From positions 62,001 through 126,000 of the forward strand of contig NZ_QUFB01000001.1 of NCBI RefSeq assembly GCF_003478335.1: a stretch of 64,000 nucleotides of DNA. Direction: 5' to 3'. Source of the DNA: Clostridium sp. AM49-4BH. Its GTDB lineage: Bacteria > Bacillota > Clostridia > Lachnospirales > Lachnospiraceae. Below, one piece after another: positions 1 to 10,096 of this stretch (positions are counted from its first letter, which is position 1; each line of letters starts with the position of its first letter). Both the position numbers and the translations under genes were made by a program. Below the pieces are notes generated by a model. It was not told the origin of the DNA. It searched no databases and worked only from the letters and a program-made list of their open reading frames with translations.

Positions 1-2
1 TG

Positions 3-737
3 TTGAAGAATTTTTATATTATTGATTCTTCGACTTCCGTAGATAAGAAGATATTTCAACCAAAAACACTATTAAAGATGTCGATGCAAATAAAGAAAAA
101 AAAGACACCACAAATATTGATCTATCATACGCATGCGGCATCGGAACGATTTGCAAATAGCCGTGCAAATAAAGATGAAGACAGCATTGTGGGAGTGGGG
201 GAAGAGCTGGCACAGATATTAACGCGTAAATACGGATATCATGTGATTCATGATGAAACAAAATATGATATGGTGAAAGGAAGTATTGATCGCAATAAGG
301 CGTATAATCAGTCGGGCGATGGAGTGAAGAGATTGCTTCAAAAATACCCGGATATACAGGTGATCATTGATCTTCACCGGGATGGTGTGGGCAATAAAGT
401 GCACAGATTAACGTCTATTAAAGGAAAACGTACCGCACAGGTCATGTTTTTTAATGGATTGTCCCGTAATCAAAAGGGAAACATCGCATATTTACATAAT
501 GATAATCTACAGGCAAATCTAGCCTTTAGTCTTCAAATGAAGATTGCCTGCATGAAAACATACCCGGGTTTTGCAAAGCCGATCTATCTGAAAAATTATC
601 GCTACAATCTACATATGAAGCAGCGCTCTCTATTGATAGAGCTTGGTAATGAAAATAATACCGTGGAAGAAGCCAAAAATGCAATGACACCGTTAGCAGA
701 TGTGCTGCATCAGGTGCTTTCCGGAAAAAACAAATAA
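3..737 (+). CDS. spoIIP: Stage II sporulation protein P, 5' end outside window
   Basis: C-terminal part of SpoIIP, the amidase/endopeptidase that works with SpoIID and SpoIIM to thin septal peptidoglycan so that the mother cell can engulf the forespore. Visible family motifs are ILIYHTH near the start, DLHRDG in the middle and LIELGNENNT near the end; these supply the His/Glu ligands of the metal-dependent amidase fold. The frame is open to the first base of the window, so the N-terminal membrane anchor is probably upstream and the true start is not visible. SpoIIP followed by lepA and hemW is a common clostridial order. It is the clearest sign that the host makes endospores. Confidence 0.9.
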   Translation: MKNFYIIDSSTSVDKKIFQPKTLLKMSMQIKKKKTPQILIYHTHAASERFANSRANKDEDSIVGVGEELAQILTRKYGYHVIHDETKYDMVKGSIDRNKAYNQSGDGVKRLLQKYPDIQVIIDLHRDGVGNKVHRLTSIKGKRTAQVMFFNGLSRNQKGNIAYLHNDNLQANLAFSLQMKIACMKTYPGFAKPIYLKNYRYNLHMKQRSLLIELGNENNTVEEAKNAMTPLADVLHQVLSGKNK

Positions 738-823
738 CGGTTCCCATTTTTTGAAAGAGAAAACGGTATTTTCACTAATTTATGGGTACAAAAGGAAATG
801 GCAGCCGCTTTTTGCAATTTTGT

Positions 824-853
824 TTGCGGGAAACAGGGTAACTGTGCTATACT
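824..853 (+). promoter_or_regulatory. Sigma-A promoter for lepA
   Basis: TTGCGG (824-829), 18-base spacer, TATACT (848-853) with an extended TG one base upstream. It lies about 65 bases before the lepA start, in the 180-base gap after spoIIP. Prediction from motif only. Confidence 0.5.
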
Positions 854-917
854 TTATGCGCAAAAGAAAATACAGAAAGCACATGTTACAAAGCTTTCCG
901 GTAGAATGGAGATAATA

Positions 918-2732
918 ATGGAGAGAACGAATCAATCACATATTAGAAATTTTTGTATCGTTGCGCATATCGATCATGGGAAAAGCACATTGGCAGACCG
1001 GATTATTGAGCGTACAGGACTTTTGACCAGCCGAGAGATGCAGGCTCAGGTGTTAGACAATATGGATCTGGAGCGGGAGCGTGGAATTACGATCAAGGCG
1101 CAGACGGTTCGCATTGTTTATAAGGCGAAAAATGGCGAGGAGTATATTTTTAACTTGATCGATACACCGGGACATGTAGATTTTAATTACGAAGTTTCAC
1201 GTAGTCTTGCGGCATGCGAAGGTGCGATCTTAATCGTGGATGCAGCGCAGGGAATTGAGGCGCAGACGCTTGCTAACTGTTATTTGGCACTGGATCACGA
1301 CCTGGAGATCATGCCGGTCATTAATAAAATTGATCTGCCGAGTGCAGAACCGGAGCGGGTAAAAGAAGAAATTGAAGATATTATTGGTTTGGATGCATCA
1401 GATGCACCATTGATCTCAGCAAAAATGGGAACGAATATCGATGAAGTGCTGGAGCAGATCATTTCAAAGATTCCTGCACCGAATGGTGATCCGGACGCCC
1501 CATTACAAGCTTTGATCTTTGACTCTATTTATGATGCATATAAAGGTGTTATTATTTTTTGCCGCATTTTTGATGGAACCGTTCGAAAAGGGCAGCAGAT
1601 ATTAATGATGGCAACAGGTGCCAAGGCAGAAGTGGTAGAAGTTGGTATTTTTGGTGCCGGTCAGTTTATACCAACAGACGAATTGTCGGCGGGAATGGTT
1701 GGATACATTACAGCCAGTCTGAAAAATGTACAGGATACAAGAGTGGGCGATACGGTTACGCTTGCCAGTGACCCTTGCAAAGAGGCGCTTCCGGGATATA
1801 AAAAGGTTCAGCCAATGGTTTATTGCGGACTTTACCCATCCGATGGAGCAAAATATCCGGATCTTCGGGATGCTCTAGAGAAACTTCAGCTTAACGATGC
1901 TGCATTGCAATTTGAAGCAGAGACTTCCGTGGCATTGGGATTTGGATTCCGCTGTGGATTTTTAGGACTGTTACATTTGGAAATTGTACAGGAACGTTTG
2001 GAACGTGAATATAATCTGGACCTTGTGACGACAGCACCGGGTGTTATCTATCACGTATATAAAACCAATGGCGAGATGATCGAAGTGACCAATCCGTCTA
2101 ATCTCCCGGATCCTTCTGAGATTGAACATATGGAGGAACCGGTTGTGACAGCAGAGATCATGGTTACGACAGAATATGTTGGAGCGATCATGAATCTTTG
2201 TCAGGAACGTCGAGGTGTTTATCTTGGAATGGAATATTTGGAGGAGACTCGTGCGGTCTTAAAATATGAGCTGCCGTTAAACGAGATTATTTATGATTTC
2301 TTTGACGCACTGAAATCCCGTTCCAGAGGCTATGCATCGTTAGATTATGAAATGAAGGGATATGTTCCGTCGAACCTAGTGAAGTTAGATATTTTGATCA
2401 ATCGCGAGGAAATTGATGCGCTATCCTTTATTTTGCATGCAGATACGGCATATGAACGCGGCCGTAAAATGTGCGAAAAACTCAAAAAAGAGATTCCGAG
2501 ACAGTTGTTTGAAATCCCAATTCAGGCGGCGATCGGCAGCAAGATCATTGCCAGAGAGACGGTAAAGGCGATGCGTAAGGACGTATTGGCAAAATGTTAT
2601 GGTGGTGATATTTCCCGTAAGAGAAAGCTGTTAGAGAAACAGAAAGAGGGAAAGAAGAGAATGCGTCAGTTTGGCAATGTAGAAATTCCGCAGCAGGCAT
2701 TTATGAGTGTTTTGAAATTGGATGAAGAATAA
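918..2732 (+). CDS. lepA: Elongation factor 4 (LepA), back-translocating GTPase
   Basis: Ribosome-associated translational GTPase, 604 residues, the usual size. The G1 loop AHIDHGKST is at residues 16-24; the switch [18 protein letters not shown] (G3) and NKID (G4) follow, and the LepA-specific basic C-terminal domain ends in a conserved stretch around [12 protein letters not shown] chose the ATG at 918 because GGAG lies 6 bases upstream and the protein then starts just before the conserved IRNF. An in-frame upstream extension to 798 overlaps the promoter and is not conserved-looking. It is followed by hemW after 52 bases. Confidence 0.95.
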   Translation: MERTNQSHIRNFCIVAHIDHGKSTLADRIIERTGLLTSREMQAQVLDNMDLERERGITIKAQTVRIVYKAKNGEEYIFNLIDTPGHVDFNYEVSRSLAACEGAILIVDAAQGIEAQTLANCYLALDHDLEIMPVINKIDLPSAEPERVKEEIEDIIGLDASDAPLISAKMGTNIDEVLEQIISKIPAPNGDPDAPLQALIFDSIYDAYKGVIIFCRIFDGTVRKGQQILMMATGAKAEVVEVGIFGAGQFIPTDELSAGMVGYITASLKNVQDTRVGDTVTLASDPCKEALPGYKKVQPMVYCGLYPSDGAKYPDLRDALEKLQLNDAALQFEAETSVALGFGFRCGFLGLLHLEIVQERLEREYNLDLVTTAPGVIYHVYKTNGEMIEVTNPSNLPDPSEIEHMEEPVVTAEIMVTTEYVGAIMNLCQERRGVYLGMEYLEETRAVLKYELPLNEIIYDFFDALKSRSRGYASLDYEMKGYVPSNLVKLDILINREEIDALSFILHADTAYERGRKMCEKLKKEIPRQLFEIPIQAAIGSKIIARETVKAMRKDVLAKCYGGDISRKRKLLEKQKEGKKRMRQFGNVEIPQQAFMSVLKLDEE

Positions 2733-2784
2733 ATTCGAACCGGCATATTTTGTTGTGTGTACTGTGAGAGCATAGGAGAACATT

Positions 2785-3942
2785 ATGACAAAGAAAAAAG
2801 TAGCGATATATCTACATATACCGTTTTGTGTACAGAAATGCTACTATTGTGATTTTTTGTCGGCACCGGCAGAGGAACGGATCAAAACGCTATATGTAGA
2901 GGCGTTGCTTCGTGAATGCGAATACTGGAAAGAGCGGATATCTGATTATGAAGTAACGAGTTTGTTTGTGGGTGGAGGAACACCGACAAGCCTTTCTGTC
3001 GGGCAATTACAGACGCTGCAAAAGGCGGTTATGAGCTTGTATCAGCCGGATAAGACTCGCCATGTTGAATTTACGGTGGAGATGAATCCGGGAACAGTGG
3101 ATGCAGACAAACTTAGTGTACTAAAGGAGATGGGAGTAAACCGGGTAAGTGTGGGCTTACAGTCTGCGGATGACGCAGAATTGCAGCGGCTAGGCAGGAT
3201 ACATTCGTTTGCAGATTTTTTGCGGACCGTAGATCTGCTGCACAAGGCTTCCTTAACAAATTTTAATGTTGATATCATGGCTGCGCTTCCGGGGCAGAAT
3301 ATAGCAAGTTACCGCAGGACACTGCAGGCGGTCACGGCCGTTTCTCCGGCACATATATCAGCATATAGTTTGATCTTGGAAGAGGGGACAGCCTTTTTTG
3401 CACAGGCTAAAAAAGGTCTTTTGGACTTGCCGGATGAAGATACCGAGCGCAAAATGGACGAAATAACGGAGGAATATCTGGCTGATTGCGGTTATCACAG
3501 ATATGAAATCTCGAATTATGCGAAGAACGGCCAAGAATGTGTACACAACACAACCTATTGGCGTATGGGGGATTATTTAGGTTTAGGGCTTGGAGCATCG
3601 TCTTATTTTGAAGGGGCAAGATTTCAAAATGAAACAGAGTTGTCCGTCTATCTGCAGGAATTGCCGCAAGATCATTCCGGTTTACGACATGTTGTGACGA
3701 AAAAAGAGCAAATGGAAGAGTTTGTATTTTTGGGACTTCGAATGACTTCCGGAATTTCGTTGACAGAATACAATAAGTGGTTTAGCACTGATTTTCGGAA
3801 ACAATACCAAACGGTTTTGCCGATGCTTTTGGAAAATAACCTATTGGCAGAAAATGAGAATCGTGATAGAATCTATCTGACAAAGCGGGGACGGGATGTC
3901 AGCAATGCAGTGCTGGCGGAGTTTTTGCTAGAGGAAGAATAA
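2785..3942 (+). CDS. hemW: HemW-like radical SAM heme chaperone
   Basis: Radical SAM protein of the HemN/HemW family, 385 residues. The CxxxCxxC cluster motif is C15, C19, C22 (HIPFCVQKCYYCDF), followed by the SAM-binding GGGTPTSL. Bacterial proteins of this length beside lepA are generally HemW, a heme-inserting chaperone, rather than coproporphyrinogen dehydrogenase HemN, which is longer. The HemN versus HemW choice rests on length and context. AGGAGAA lies before the ATG. purE follows after a few bases. Confidence 0.88.
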   Translation: MTKKKVAIYLHIPFCVQKCYYCDFLSAPAEERIKTLYVEALLRECEYWKERISDYEVTSLFVGGGTPTSLSVGQLQTLQKAVMSLYQPDKTRHVEFTVEMNPGTVDADKLSVLKEMGVNRVSVGLQSADDAELQRLGRIHSFADFLRTVDLLHKASLTNFNVDIMAALPGQNIASYRRTLQAVTAVSPAHISAYSLILEEGTAFFAQAKKGLLDLPDEDTERKMDEITEEYLADCGYHRYEISNYAKNGQECVHNTTYWRMGDYLGLGLGASSYFEGARFQNETELSVYLQELPQDHSGLRHVVTKKEQMEEFVFLGLRMTSGISLTEYNKWFSTDFRKQYQTVLPMLLENNLLAENENRDRIYLTKRGRDVSNAVLAEFLLEEE

Positions 3943-3977
3943 CAGTTATGACTGAACGAGAAAGGCATGGTGTAGAA

Positions 3978-4490
3978 ATGGCAAAAGTAGGAATTTTAAT
4001 GGGTAGTGATTCAGATCTTGAGATTATGAGCAAAGCTGCAAAAATGTTGGAAGATTTCGGGATTGATTATGAGATGAATGTTATCTCAGCACATCGAGAG
4101 CCGGATGTTTTTGTAGAATATGCAAAAACTGCAAAAGATAGAGGCATTGATGTTATTATTGCAGGTGCTGGTGGAGCAGCGCATCTTCCGGGAATGTGTG
4201 CAGCGATCTTCCCACTTCCGGTTATCGGCGTTCCGATTCATACAAAATCACTCGGTGGAGTAGATTCTCTGTACTCTATTGTACAGATGCCTTCTGGAAT
4301 ACCGGTTGCAACGGTTGCTATCAATGGAGCAGCAAATGCAGCGATTTTGGCAGCAAAGATGTTATCAATCTCAGATACTGCGTTGCAGGATAAACTGGCT
4401 GCTTATAAAGAAGGCTTAAAGGATCAGGTGGTTGCCAAAGATGAAAAATTAAATAAACTTGGTTATGCAGCTTATTTGGAGCAGATGTAA
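3978..4490 (+). CDS. purE: N5-carboxyaminoimidazole ribonucleotide mutase (class I PurE)
   Basis: Carries out the carboxylation step that makes CAIR in de novo purine synthesis. The typical start MAKVGILMGSDSD, the loop SAHREPD and the Gly-rich GAGGAAHLPGM are all present. Start 3978 gives 170 residues and matches the family N-terminus; an in-frame ATG at 3948 would add ten untypical residues. Neither start has a strong ribosome site, so the start is a homology judgement. The other purine genes of the window (purM, purN, purD) lie 44 kb away on the other strand. Confidence 0.92.
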   Translation: MAKVGILMGSDSDLEIMSKAAKMLEDFGIDYEMNVISAHREPDVFVEYAKTAKDRGIDVIIAGAGGAAHLPGMCAAIFPLPVIGVPIHTKSLGGVDSLYSIVQMPSGIPVATVAINGAANAAILAAKMLSISDTALQDKLAAYKEGLKDQVVAKDEKLNKLGYAAYLEQM

Positions 4491-4493
4491 GCG

Positions 4494-4763
4494 ATGGAAC
4501 CAATTGTGGTTGGCGGCTATCTGCTGCTTATGAACATAGTCGGATTATATGTGATGTATTCTGACAAGAGGCGAGCGATCAAGCATCGTTTCCGTATACC
4601 GGAACGCATGTTATTCATTGTGAGTCTGCTTGGAGGGAGTATCGGAACATGGGCAGGAATGTATTTGTTTCGCCACAAGACAAAACATTGGTATTTTGTT
4701 GTAGGAATGCCTTTGATCTTGTTGTGTCAGTGCGCGGGGGCAGTATATTATCTGTTCCTCTAA
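4494..4763 (+). CDS. DUF1294 small membrane protein
   Basis: An 89-residue integral membrane protein with three hydrophobic segments. It carries the DUF1294 (YsdA-type) pattern: a D-K-R-A motif after the first helix (SDKRRAIKHRFRIPE) and a second helix with GG-x-G-x-W-x-G-M, followed by HKT. Function is unknown. It starts 3 bases after the purE stop, so the two are probably co-transcribed. Confidence 0.8.
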   Translation: MEPIVVGGYLLLMNIVGLYVMYSDKRRAIKHRFRIPERMLFIVSLLGGSIGTWAGMYLFRHKTKHWYFVVGMPLILLCQCAGAVYYLFL

Positions 4764-4836
4764 TAGGATCTTGAAGTCTCTTGTCAAAAGGATGGCAAAT
4801 AAGAAATTTTGCTTGTTTATCCGGATGGCAGGAGAC

Positions 4837-4865
4837 TTTACTTTTTAGGAGCTACGTGCTAAAAT
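4837..4865 (+). promoter_or_regulatory. Sigma-A promoter for rnpB
   Basis: TTTACT (4837-4842), 17-base spacer, TAAAAT (4860-4865) with an extended TGC directly before it. Predicted transcription start is about 4872, which agrees with the RNA end found from pairing. Confidence 0.6.
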
Positions 4866-4873
4866 ATGCTCTG

Positions 4874-5217
4874 AATGAGTAGCACAGACAATCGCGGCTG
4901 CAAGTGCCGAAAGGCCGCAGGTGAGGAAAGTCCGGGCTTCATAGGGCAGGATGCCGGATAACGTCCGGTGGAGGCGACTCCCAGGCAAGTGCAACAGAAA
5001 ATAACCGCCTTTATAGGTAAGGGTGAAACGGCGAGGTAAGAGCTCACCGCATTTTTGGTAACAAAAATGGCAGATGTAAACCCCATCCGAAGCAAGACCG
5101 AACAGGGATGATACGGCGGCCCGTCGTGTTCCGGGTAGGTTGCTTGAACCTGTTGGCAACAGCAGGTCTAGATAGATGATTGTCAAATACAGAACTCGGC
5201 TTATCGTGCTGCTCATT
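4874..5217 (+). ncRNA. rnpB: RNase P RNA (catalytic subunit)
   Basis: The signature GAGGAAAGTCCGGGCT is at about 4922-4937, and the downstream conserved ACAGAA, GGGTGAAACGGCGAGGTAAG and the 3' ACCGAACAGG-type segments are in the right order. The ends are set by terminal-helix pairing: AATGAGTAGCAC (4874-4885) pairs with GTGCTGCTCATT (5206-5217), one G-U. Length is about 344 nucleotides. It cleaves 5' leaders from pre-tRNA. I did not fold it, so the A versus B architecture is not assigned. Confidence 0.93.
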
Positions 5218-5318
5218 ATTTCAAATAAGGTCGAACGGGGAAGATGCCTGTAAGCTGCAGGATTCGTGCTGCGGACTTTGAAGCGCAGACCATAATAGAC
5301 AGATAAACGGAGGATATC

Positions 5319-8006
5319 ATGCCACTTACACCAATGATGCAGAAATATATGGAAACCAAAGAAGAATACAAAGATTGTATTCTCTTTTATCGTTTAGGGG
5401 ATTTTTACGAGATGTTTTTTGAAGATGCCAAGACCTGTTCGCAAGAATTAGATCTGACATTAACCGGCAAAAGCTGTGGCTTAGAGGAACGCGCTCCTAT
5501 GTGTGGTGTTCCTTTTCATTCTGCAGATATTTATATTGACAAATTGGTGGGCAAGGGCTATAAAGTGGCGATTTGTGAACAGGTGGAGGATCCGAAGTTA
5601 GCCAAAGGTTTGGTCAAACGTGAGGTGATCCGCGTGGCAACGCCAGGAACGAATTTGAATACTAATACACTGGATGAGTCGAGAAATAATTATCTGATGT
5701 GTATTGTATATACGACCAATGCGTATGGTGTTTCGTATGTAGATGTTACAACCGGAGATTATTACGTAACAGAGTTTGATACAGAAAATAAACTGTTGGA
5801 TGAGATTGGTAAGACGATGCCGTCGGAGATCATCTGCAACGATAGTTTTGTGGTATCCGGTATTGATCTTGAAGATCTGCGGGGGCGACTCGGAATAACC
5901 GTGTCAGCGATCGATCACTGGTATTTTGATGAGGACGGCTGCCGCAGAGCGCTGCAGGAACATTTTGGTGTCAGTACTTTAAGTGGATTGGGATTAGATG
6001 ATTATTCAATTGGAATCGTTGCCGCAGGCGCAGTTATGCAGTATCTGACGGAGACGCAGAAAATTTCTTTGGATCATATTCGAACGATCAAACCATATGC
6101 AGCCAACCAGTTTATGTTACTGGACCGTGCCACCAGAAGAAACCTCGAACTTTGTGAAACAATGCGCGAGAAAGCGAAGCGCGGATCTTTGTTTTGGGTA
6201 TTGGATAAGACGAAAACGGCTATGGGTGCACGTTTGTTAAGAAATTCGATCGAACAGCCATTGGTCGATCCGGAGGAGATTGACCGTCGGTTAGACATGG
6301 TAGAAGAATTAAATGAAAATATTATCAACCGCGAAGAATTGCGGGAGTATCTGGCACCAATCTATGATCTGGAGCGTTTGATCAGTAAGATAAGTTACCG
6401 TAGTGCAAATCCAAGAGATCTTGTTGCATTTCGGCAGTCGCTTTCCATGCTTCCGTCGATTAAATATATTTTAATGACGTTTGAGCATTCACACCTAAAA
6501 CAGTACGGTGAGGAGTTGGACGATCTTAAAGATATCTGTAATCTGATACAGGCGGCTATAGAGGATGAACCTCCGCTTGCTATGCGGGAGGGAGGTATCA
6601 TTCGTGAGGGTTACAACGAGGAAATTGATAAGTTACGGGCAGCTAAACGAGATGGCAAGGAGTGGCTCAGTGAACTGCAAGAGACAGAAAAAGAGCGCAC
6701 AGGTATCAAAAACTTGCGGATCAAATTCAATAAAGTGTTTGGATATTATTTAGAGGTAACTAATTCTTATAAGGAGCTGGTTCCGGAGGAATGGACCAGA
6801 AAGCAGACGCTTGCTAATGCCGAGCGTTACACGATGCCCAAGTTAAAAGAACTGGAAGATATGATCTTAGGCGCAGAAGATAAATTAAATAATCTGGAAT
6901 ATGATGTATTTAATGAGGTGAGAGAACGTATTTATGCGGAAATCGGAAGAGTGCAGTTCGCTGCTAAGATTGTTGCGGCTGTCGATATGTTTACTTCATT
7001 AGCTCTTGTTGCAGAGCAAAATCAATATGTCCGTCCGGTGATCAGCCGCTCAGGGGCAATATCTATTAAGAATGGAAGACATCCGGTGGTGGAAAAAATG
7101 ATTCCAAATGACATGTTTGTGGCCAATGATACGGAACTGGACGAGAAAAAGCACCGCATTGCCATAATTACCGGCCCGAACATGGCGGGTAAATCAACTT
7201 ATATGCGGCAGACAGCGCTTATTGTTTTAATGGCACAGATTGGATCTTTCGTACCGGCAAGTTCTGCAGAAATAGGTGTAGTAGACCGTATATTTACCCG
7301 TGTCGGGGCTTCGGACGATCTGGCGAGTGGTCAGAGTACCTTTATGGTAGAGATGACAGAGGTAGCCAATATACTGCGTAATGCGACGAAAGAGAGTTTG
7401 ATCATTTTGGATGAAATTGGCCGCGGAACAAGCACGTTTGACGGCTTAAGCATAGCGTGGGCAGTGATCGAACATATTGCCAATACCAAACTTCTCGGTG
7501 CTAAAACATTATTTGCAACGCATTATCATGAATTGACAGAATTAGAGGGAAAACTGGCGAGTGTAGATAATTATTGCATTGCCGTTAAGGAACAGGGAGA
7601 GGATATTGTATTCTTACGTAAAATTGTAAAAGGGGGCGCAGATCGCAGTTATGGTATTCAGGTAGCAAAACTTGCGGGGGTGCCGGAGACGGTGCTTCGC
7701 CGTGCCAGGGAACTGGTGAAGCAGTTGTCGGATAATGATATTACAGCAAAGGCAAAAGAGATCGAGGTAGAGACGGAGGAGCTGCCGGAGTATCCATATG
7801 GCGTGGAACAGCAGACAGCCCATAAACATAAACGCAAAAAGAAAGAAAACATGGAACAGATTTCTTTGTTTGATGCCTCTAATACTAATATCAAAATGGA
7901 TGATATTATTTTGGAGCTGCATGATCTGGATCTGTCCGAGATAACGCCGATCGATGCGATGAACATATTGTATCGTATGCAAATGAAGTTGAAGGAAAGA
8001 ATGTGA
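5319..8006 (+). CDS. mutS: DNA mismatch repair protein MutS
   Basis: Mismatch-recognition ATPase, 895 residues. The mismatch-binding Phe-x-Glu is F29-Y30-E31 (GDFYEMF); Walker A GPNMAGKST is at residues 619-627, followed by Walker B ILDEIGRGTSTFDG. Near the C-terminus QISLF (847-851) fits a beta-clamp-binding motif after a Lys-rich linker. GGAGG precedes the ATG. It is followed by mutL after 7 bases and miaA, a conserved mutS-mutL-miaA cluster. Confidence 0.97.
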   Translation: MPLTPMMQKYMETKEEYKDCILFYRLGDFYEMFFEDAKTCSQELDLTLTGKSCGLEERAPMCGVPFHSADIYIDKLVGKGYKVAICEQVEDPKLAKGLVKREVIRVATPGTNLNTNTLDESRNNYLMCIVYTTNAYGVSYVDVTTGDYYVTEFDTENKLLDEIGKTMPSEIICNDSFVVSGIDLEDLRGRLGITVSAIDHWYFDEDGCRRALQEHFGVSTLSGLGLDDYSIGIVAAGAVMQYLTETQKISLDHIRTIKPYAANQFMLLDRATRRNLELCETMREKAKRGSLFWVLDKTKTAMGARLLRNSIEQPLVDPEEIDRRLDMVEELNENIINREELREYLAPIYDLERLISKISYRSANPRDLVAFRQSLSMLPSIKYILMTFEHSHLKQYGEELDDLKDICNLIQAAIEDEPPLAMREGGIIREGYNEEIDKLRAAKRDGKEWLSELQETEKERTGIKNLRIKFNKVFGYYLEVTNSYKELVPEEWTRKQTLANAERYTMPKLKELEDMILGAEDKLNNLEYDVFNEVRERIYAEIGRVQFAAKIVAAVDMFTSLALVAEQNQYVRPVISRSGAISIKNGRHPVVEKMIPNDMFVANDTELDEKKHRIAIITGPNMAGKSTYMRQTALIVLMAQIGSFVPASSAEIGVVDRIFTRVGASDDLASGQSTFMVEMTEVANILRNATKESLIILDEIGRGTSTFDGLSIAWAVIEHIANTKLLGAKTLFATHYHELTELEGKLASVDNYCIAVKEQGEDIVFLRKIVKGGADRSYGIQVAKLAGVPETVLRRARELVKQLSDNDITAKAKEIEVETEELPEYPYGVEQQTAHKHKRKKKENMEQISLFDASNTNIKMDDIILELHDLDLSEITPIDAMNILYRMQMKLKERM

Positions 8007-8013
8007 GGTACTT

Positions 8014-10065
8014 ATGCCGAAAATTCATGTATTAGATCAAAATACGATCAATCAGATCGCTGCCGGGGAAGTGATAGAACGGCCGATGGCAGTGGTAAAA
8101 GAATTGGTTGAAAATGCGATTGATGCGCAGGCAAATGCGATTACGGTCGAGGTGAAGGATGGCGGAAAAGAGTTGATCCGTATCACTGATAATGGAACCG
8201 GAATTGCCAAAGAGGATATTGTGCTTGCCTTTACGCCGCATGCGACCAGTAAGATCAAGGGAGTTGAAGATCTTTTGGGAGTTTCCAGTCTGGGATTTCG
8301 CGGTGAAGCGTTGGCCAGCGTGGCAGCAGTCTCGCAGTTAGAGATGGTGACTAAGACAAAAGAAGCATTAATGGGAAATCGATATGTGATACAGGGTGGT
8401 GAAGAGAAAACGCTAGAAGCAGTTGGCTGTCCGGAAGGGACAACGTTTTTGATCCACAATTTATTTTATAATACGCCGGCCAGACTGAAATTTTTGAAAT
8501 CATCGCCGACAGAGACCAGTTATATCAGCACGGTATTAGAGCGCCTTGCTTTGTCTCATCCGGAAGTGGCGTTTCGTTTTATTGCACAGAATCAGACCAA
8601 ACTCAGCACGCCGGGTAATGGCAAATTAAAAGATGTGATCTACCATATTTATGGGCGGGATATCGCATCAAATCTCTTGGAAGTGCATAGGGAAGAAGTG
8701 TTTTGTGAAGTTGAAGGATTCCTTGGCAAGCCTGTTATTTCCAGAGGAAACCGTAATTATATGAATTACTTTATCAATGGACGATTTATTCAGAGCAAAG
8801 TGATACATCGCGCGATTGAGGAGGCGTATGCACCGTATTCAATGCAGCATCGCTATCCATTTACAGCTCTGCATTTTACAATAGATCCGGCTTATATTGA
8901 TGTGAATGTGCATCCGCAGAAGATGGAGATTCGTTTTACCAGAGAAAAAGAAATTTTTCAGAGCGTGTTTCATGCAGTTTCAGAGGGGCTTAAGCAAAGG
9001 GAATTTATTCCGGAGGTTTCCTTAGTTACTGAAAAAAGTAAAGTATCAAATAGCGAACGTGGCGCAGAATTTTTTGAAAAAAAACGCAGGCAGGAAGAAA
9101 AAGTGCAGGTTGGCGTAATTGCTTCCGACGAACGGGGATCCAAACAAAACGCAATAGGTGCGGATCTGGCAGAAAGAGAAAAGAAAGAAGCGGAACAGTT
9201 AGGAATCATGCATGCTCAAAAAATTGTGAGCGAACCGATATCGCAGCAATCTGTTGAAAAATCCGAGAGTGTGCCGAATCTTCAGGCGGTTCTTCGTGAG
9301 GAAGCACCGGTCTATTCTGCGGAGCAACGATCCAAAGACGCTCCACAGGTCTCTGTGACAGCAACGGAATCTGAAAAACAGACCGACGAAAAGCCACAGG
9401 CCCCTGCGGTGGAAGCGGCGGCAACGATCGAAAATGTCAAGCAGGCAAGCATGTTTGAAGAGCAGGGAGCATTAGAAGATCAAGCACTGCGGGAACTTCG
9501 CATTGTTGGACAGGTATTTCAGACCTACTGGATATTACAGTATGAAGATGCGATGTATTTAGTAGATCAGCATGCGGCGCATGAAAAAGTGTTGTACGAA
9601 CGCTTTATGAAACAACTCCAAGAGAAACAGCCGATGATCCAAATGGTGCAGCCACCGATGATCTTAAGCTTGTCGATGCAGGAAGAGCAGGCATTAAAGG
9701 AGCATCAGGAATTGTTCCGTGAGCTTGGTTTTGAAATCGAATCTTTTGGTGGAAGAGAGTATGCAATCAGCGGTATACCGGCACATTTGCCATCAATAGA
9801 AGTTCAGGCATTGTTTGTAGAAGCTTTGGCGCTTTGTGGAAGGCAGCGTGGTGTCGATACCCCGGAAATCCTGCTTGACAAAATAGCATCCATGTCCTGC
9901 AAGGCGGCTGTAAAAGGAAATAACGAACTGGATTTTAGGCAGGCAGAAGAGCTGATGAGAGAGCTAATGTCTTTGGATAATCCATATCATTGTCCGCATG
10001 GCAGACCGACGATGATACGAATGACCAAAAGAGAACTCGAAAAGAAGTTTAAACGAATCGTCTGA
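8014..10065 (+). CDS. mutL: DNA mismatch repair endonuclease MutL
   Basis: GHKL ATPase that couples MutS recognition to strand nicking, 683 residues. The N-terminal half has IAAGEV, ELVENAIDA (ATP-binding N box), DNGTGI and GFRGEAL. A low-complexity linker of about residues 340-490 separates it from the C-terminal dimerisation domain. Endonuclease motif DQHAAHEKVLYE is at 518-529, with SCKAAVKG and CPHGRP (660-665), the metal-binding set of nicking MutL proteins that lack a MutH partner. So this is the endonuclease type. Confidence 0.96.
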   Translation: MPKIHVLDQNTINQIAAGEVIERPMAVVKELVENAIDAQANAITVEVKDGGKELIRITDNGTGIAKEDIVLAFTPHATSKIKGVEDLLGVSSLGFRGEALASVAAVSQLEMVTKTKEALMGNRYVIQGGEEKTLEAVGCPEGTTFLIHNLFYNTPARLKFLKSSPTETSYISTVLERLALSHPEVAFRFIAQNQTKLSTPGNGKLKDVIYHIYGRDIASNLLEVHREEVFCEVEGFLGKPVISRGNRNYMNYFINGRFIQSKVIHRAIEEAYAPYSMQHRYPFTALHFTIDPAYIDVNVHPQKMEIRFTREKEIFQSVFHAVSEGLKQREFIPEVSLVTEKSKVSNSERGAEFFEKKRRQEEKVQVGVIASDERGSKQNAIGADLAEREKKEAEQLGIMHAQKIVSEPISQQSVEKSESVPNLQAVLREEAPVYSAEQRSKDAPQVSVTATESEKQTDEKPQAPAVEAAATIENVKQASMFEEQGALEDQALRELRIVGQVFQTYWILQYEDAMYLVDQHAAHEKVLYERFMKQLQEKQPMIQMVQPPMILSLSMQEEQALKEHQELFRELGFEIESFGGREYAISGIPAHLPSIEVQALFVEALALCGRQRGVDTPEILLDKIASMSCKAAVKGNNELDFRQAEELMRELMSLDNPYHCPHGRPTMIRMTKRELEKKFKRIV

Positions 10066-10096
10066 TCTTTTGATCTGACAAGTTGGAGGAAAAAGA

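Noticed and set aside
798..917. Forty-codon N-terminal extension of lepA
   Set aside because: It overlaps the predicted promoter, has no ribosome site and is unlike LepA N-termini; ATG 918 fits better.
4845..5216. 123-codon frame on the minus strand across rnpB
   Set aside because: The region is fully explained by RNase P RNA.
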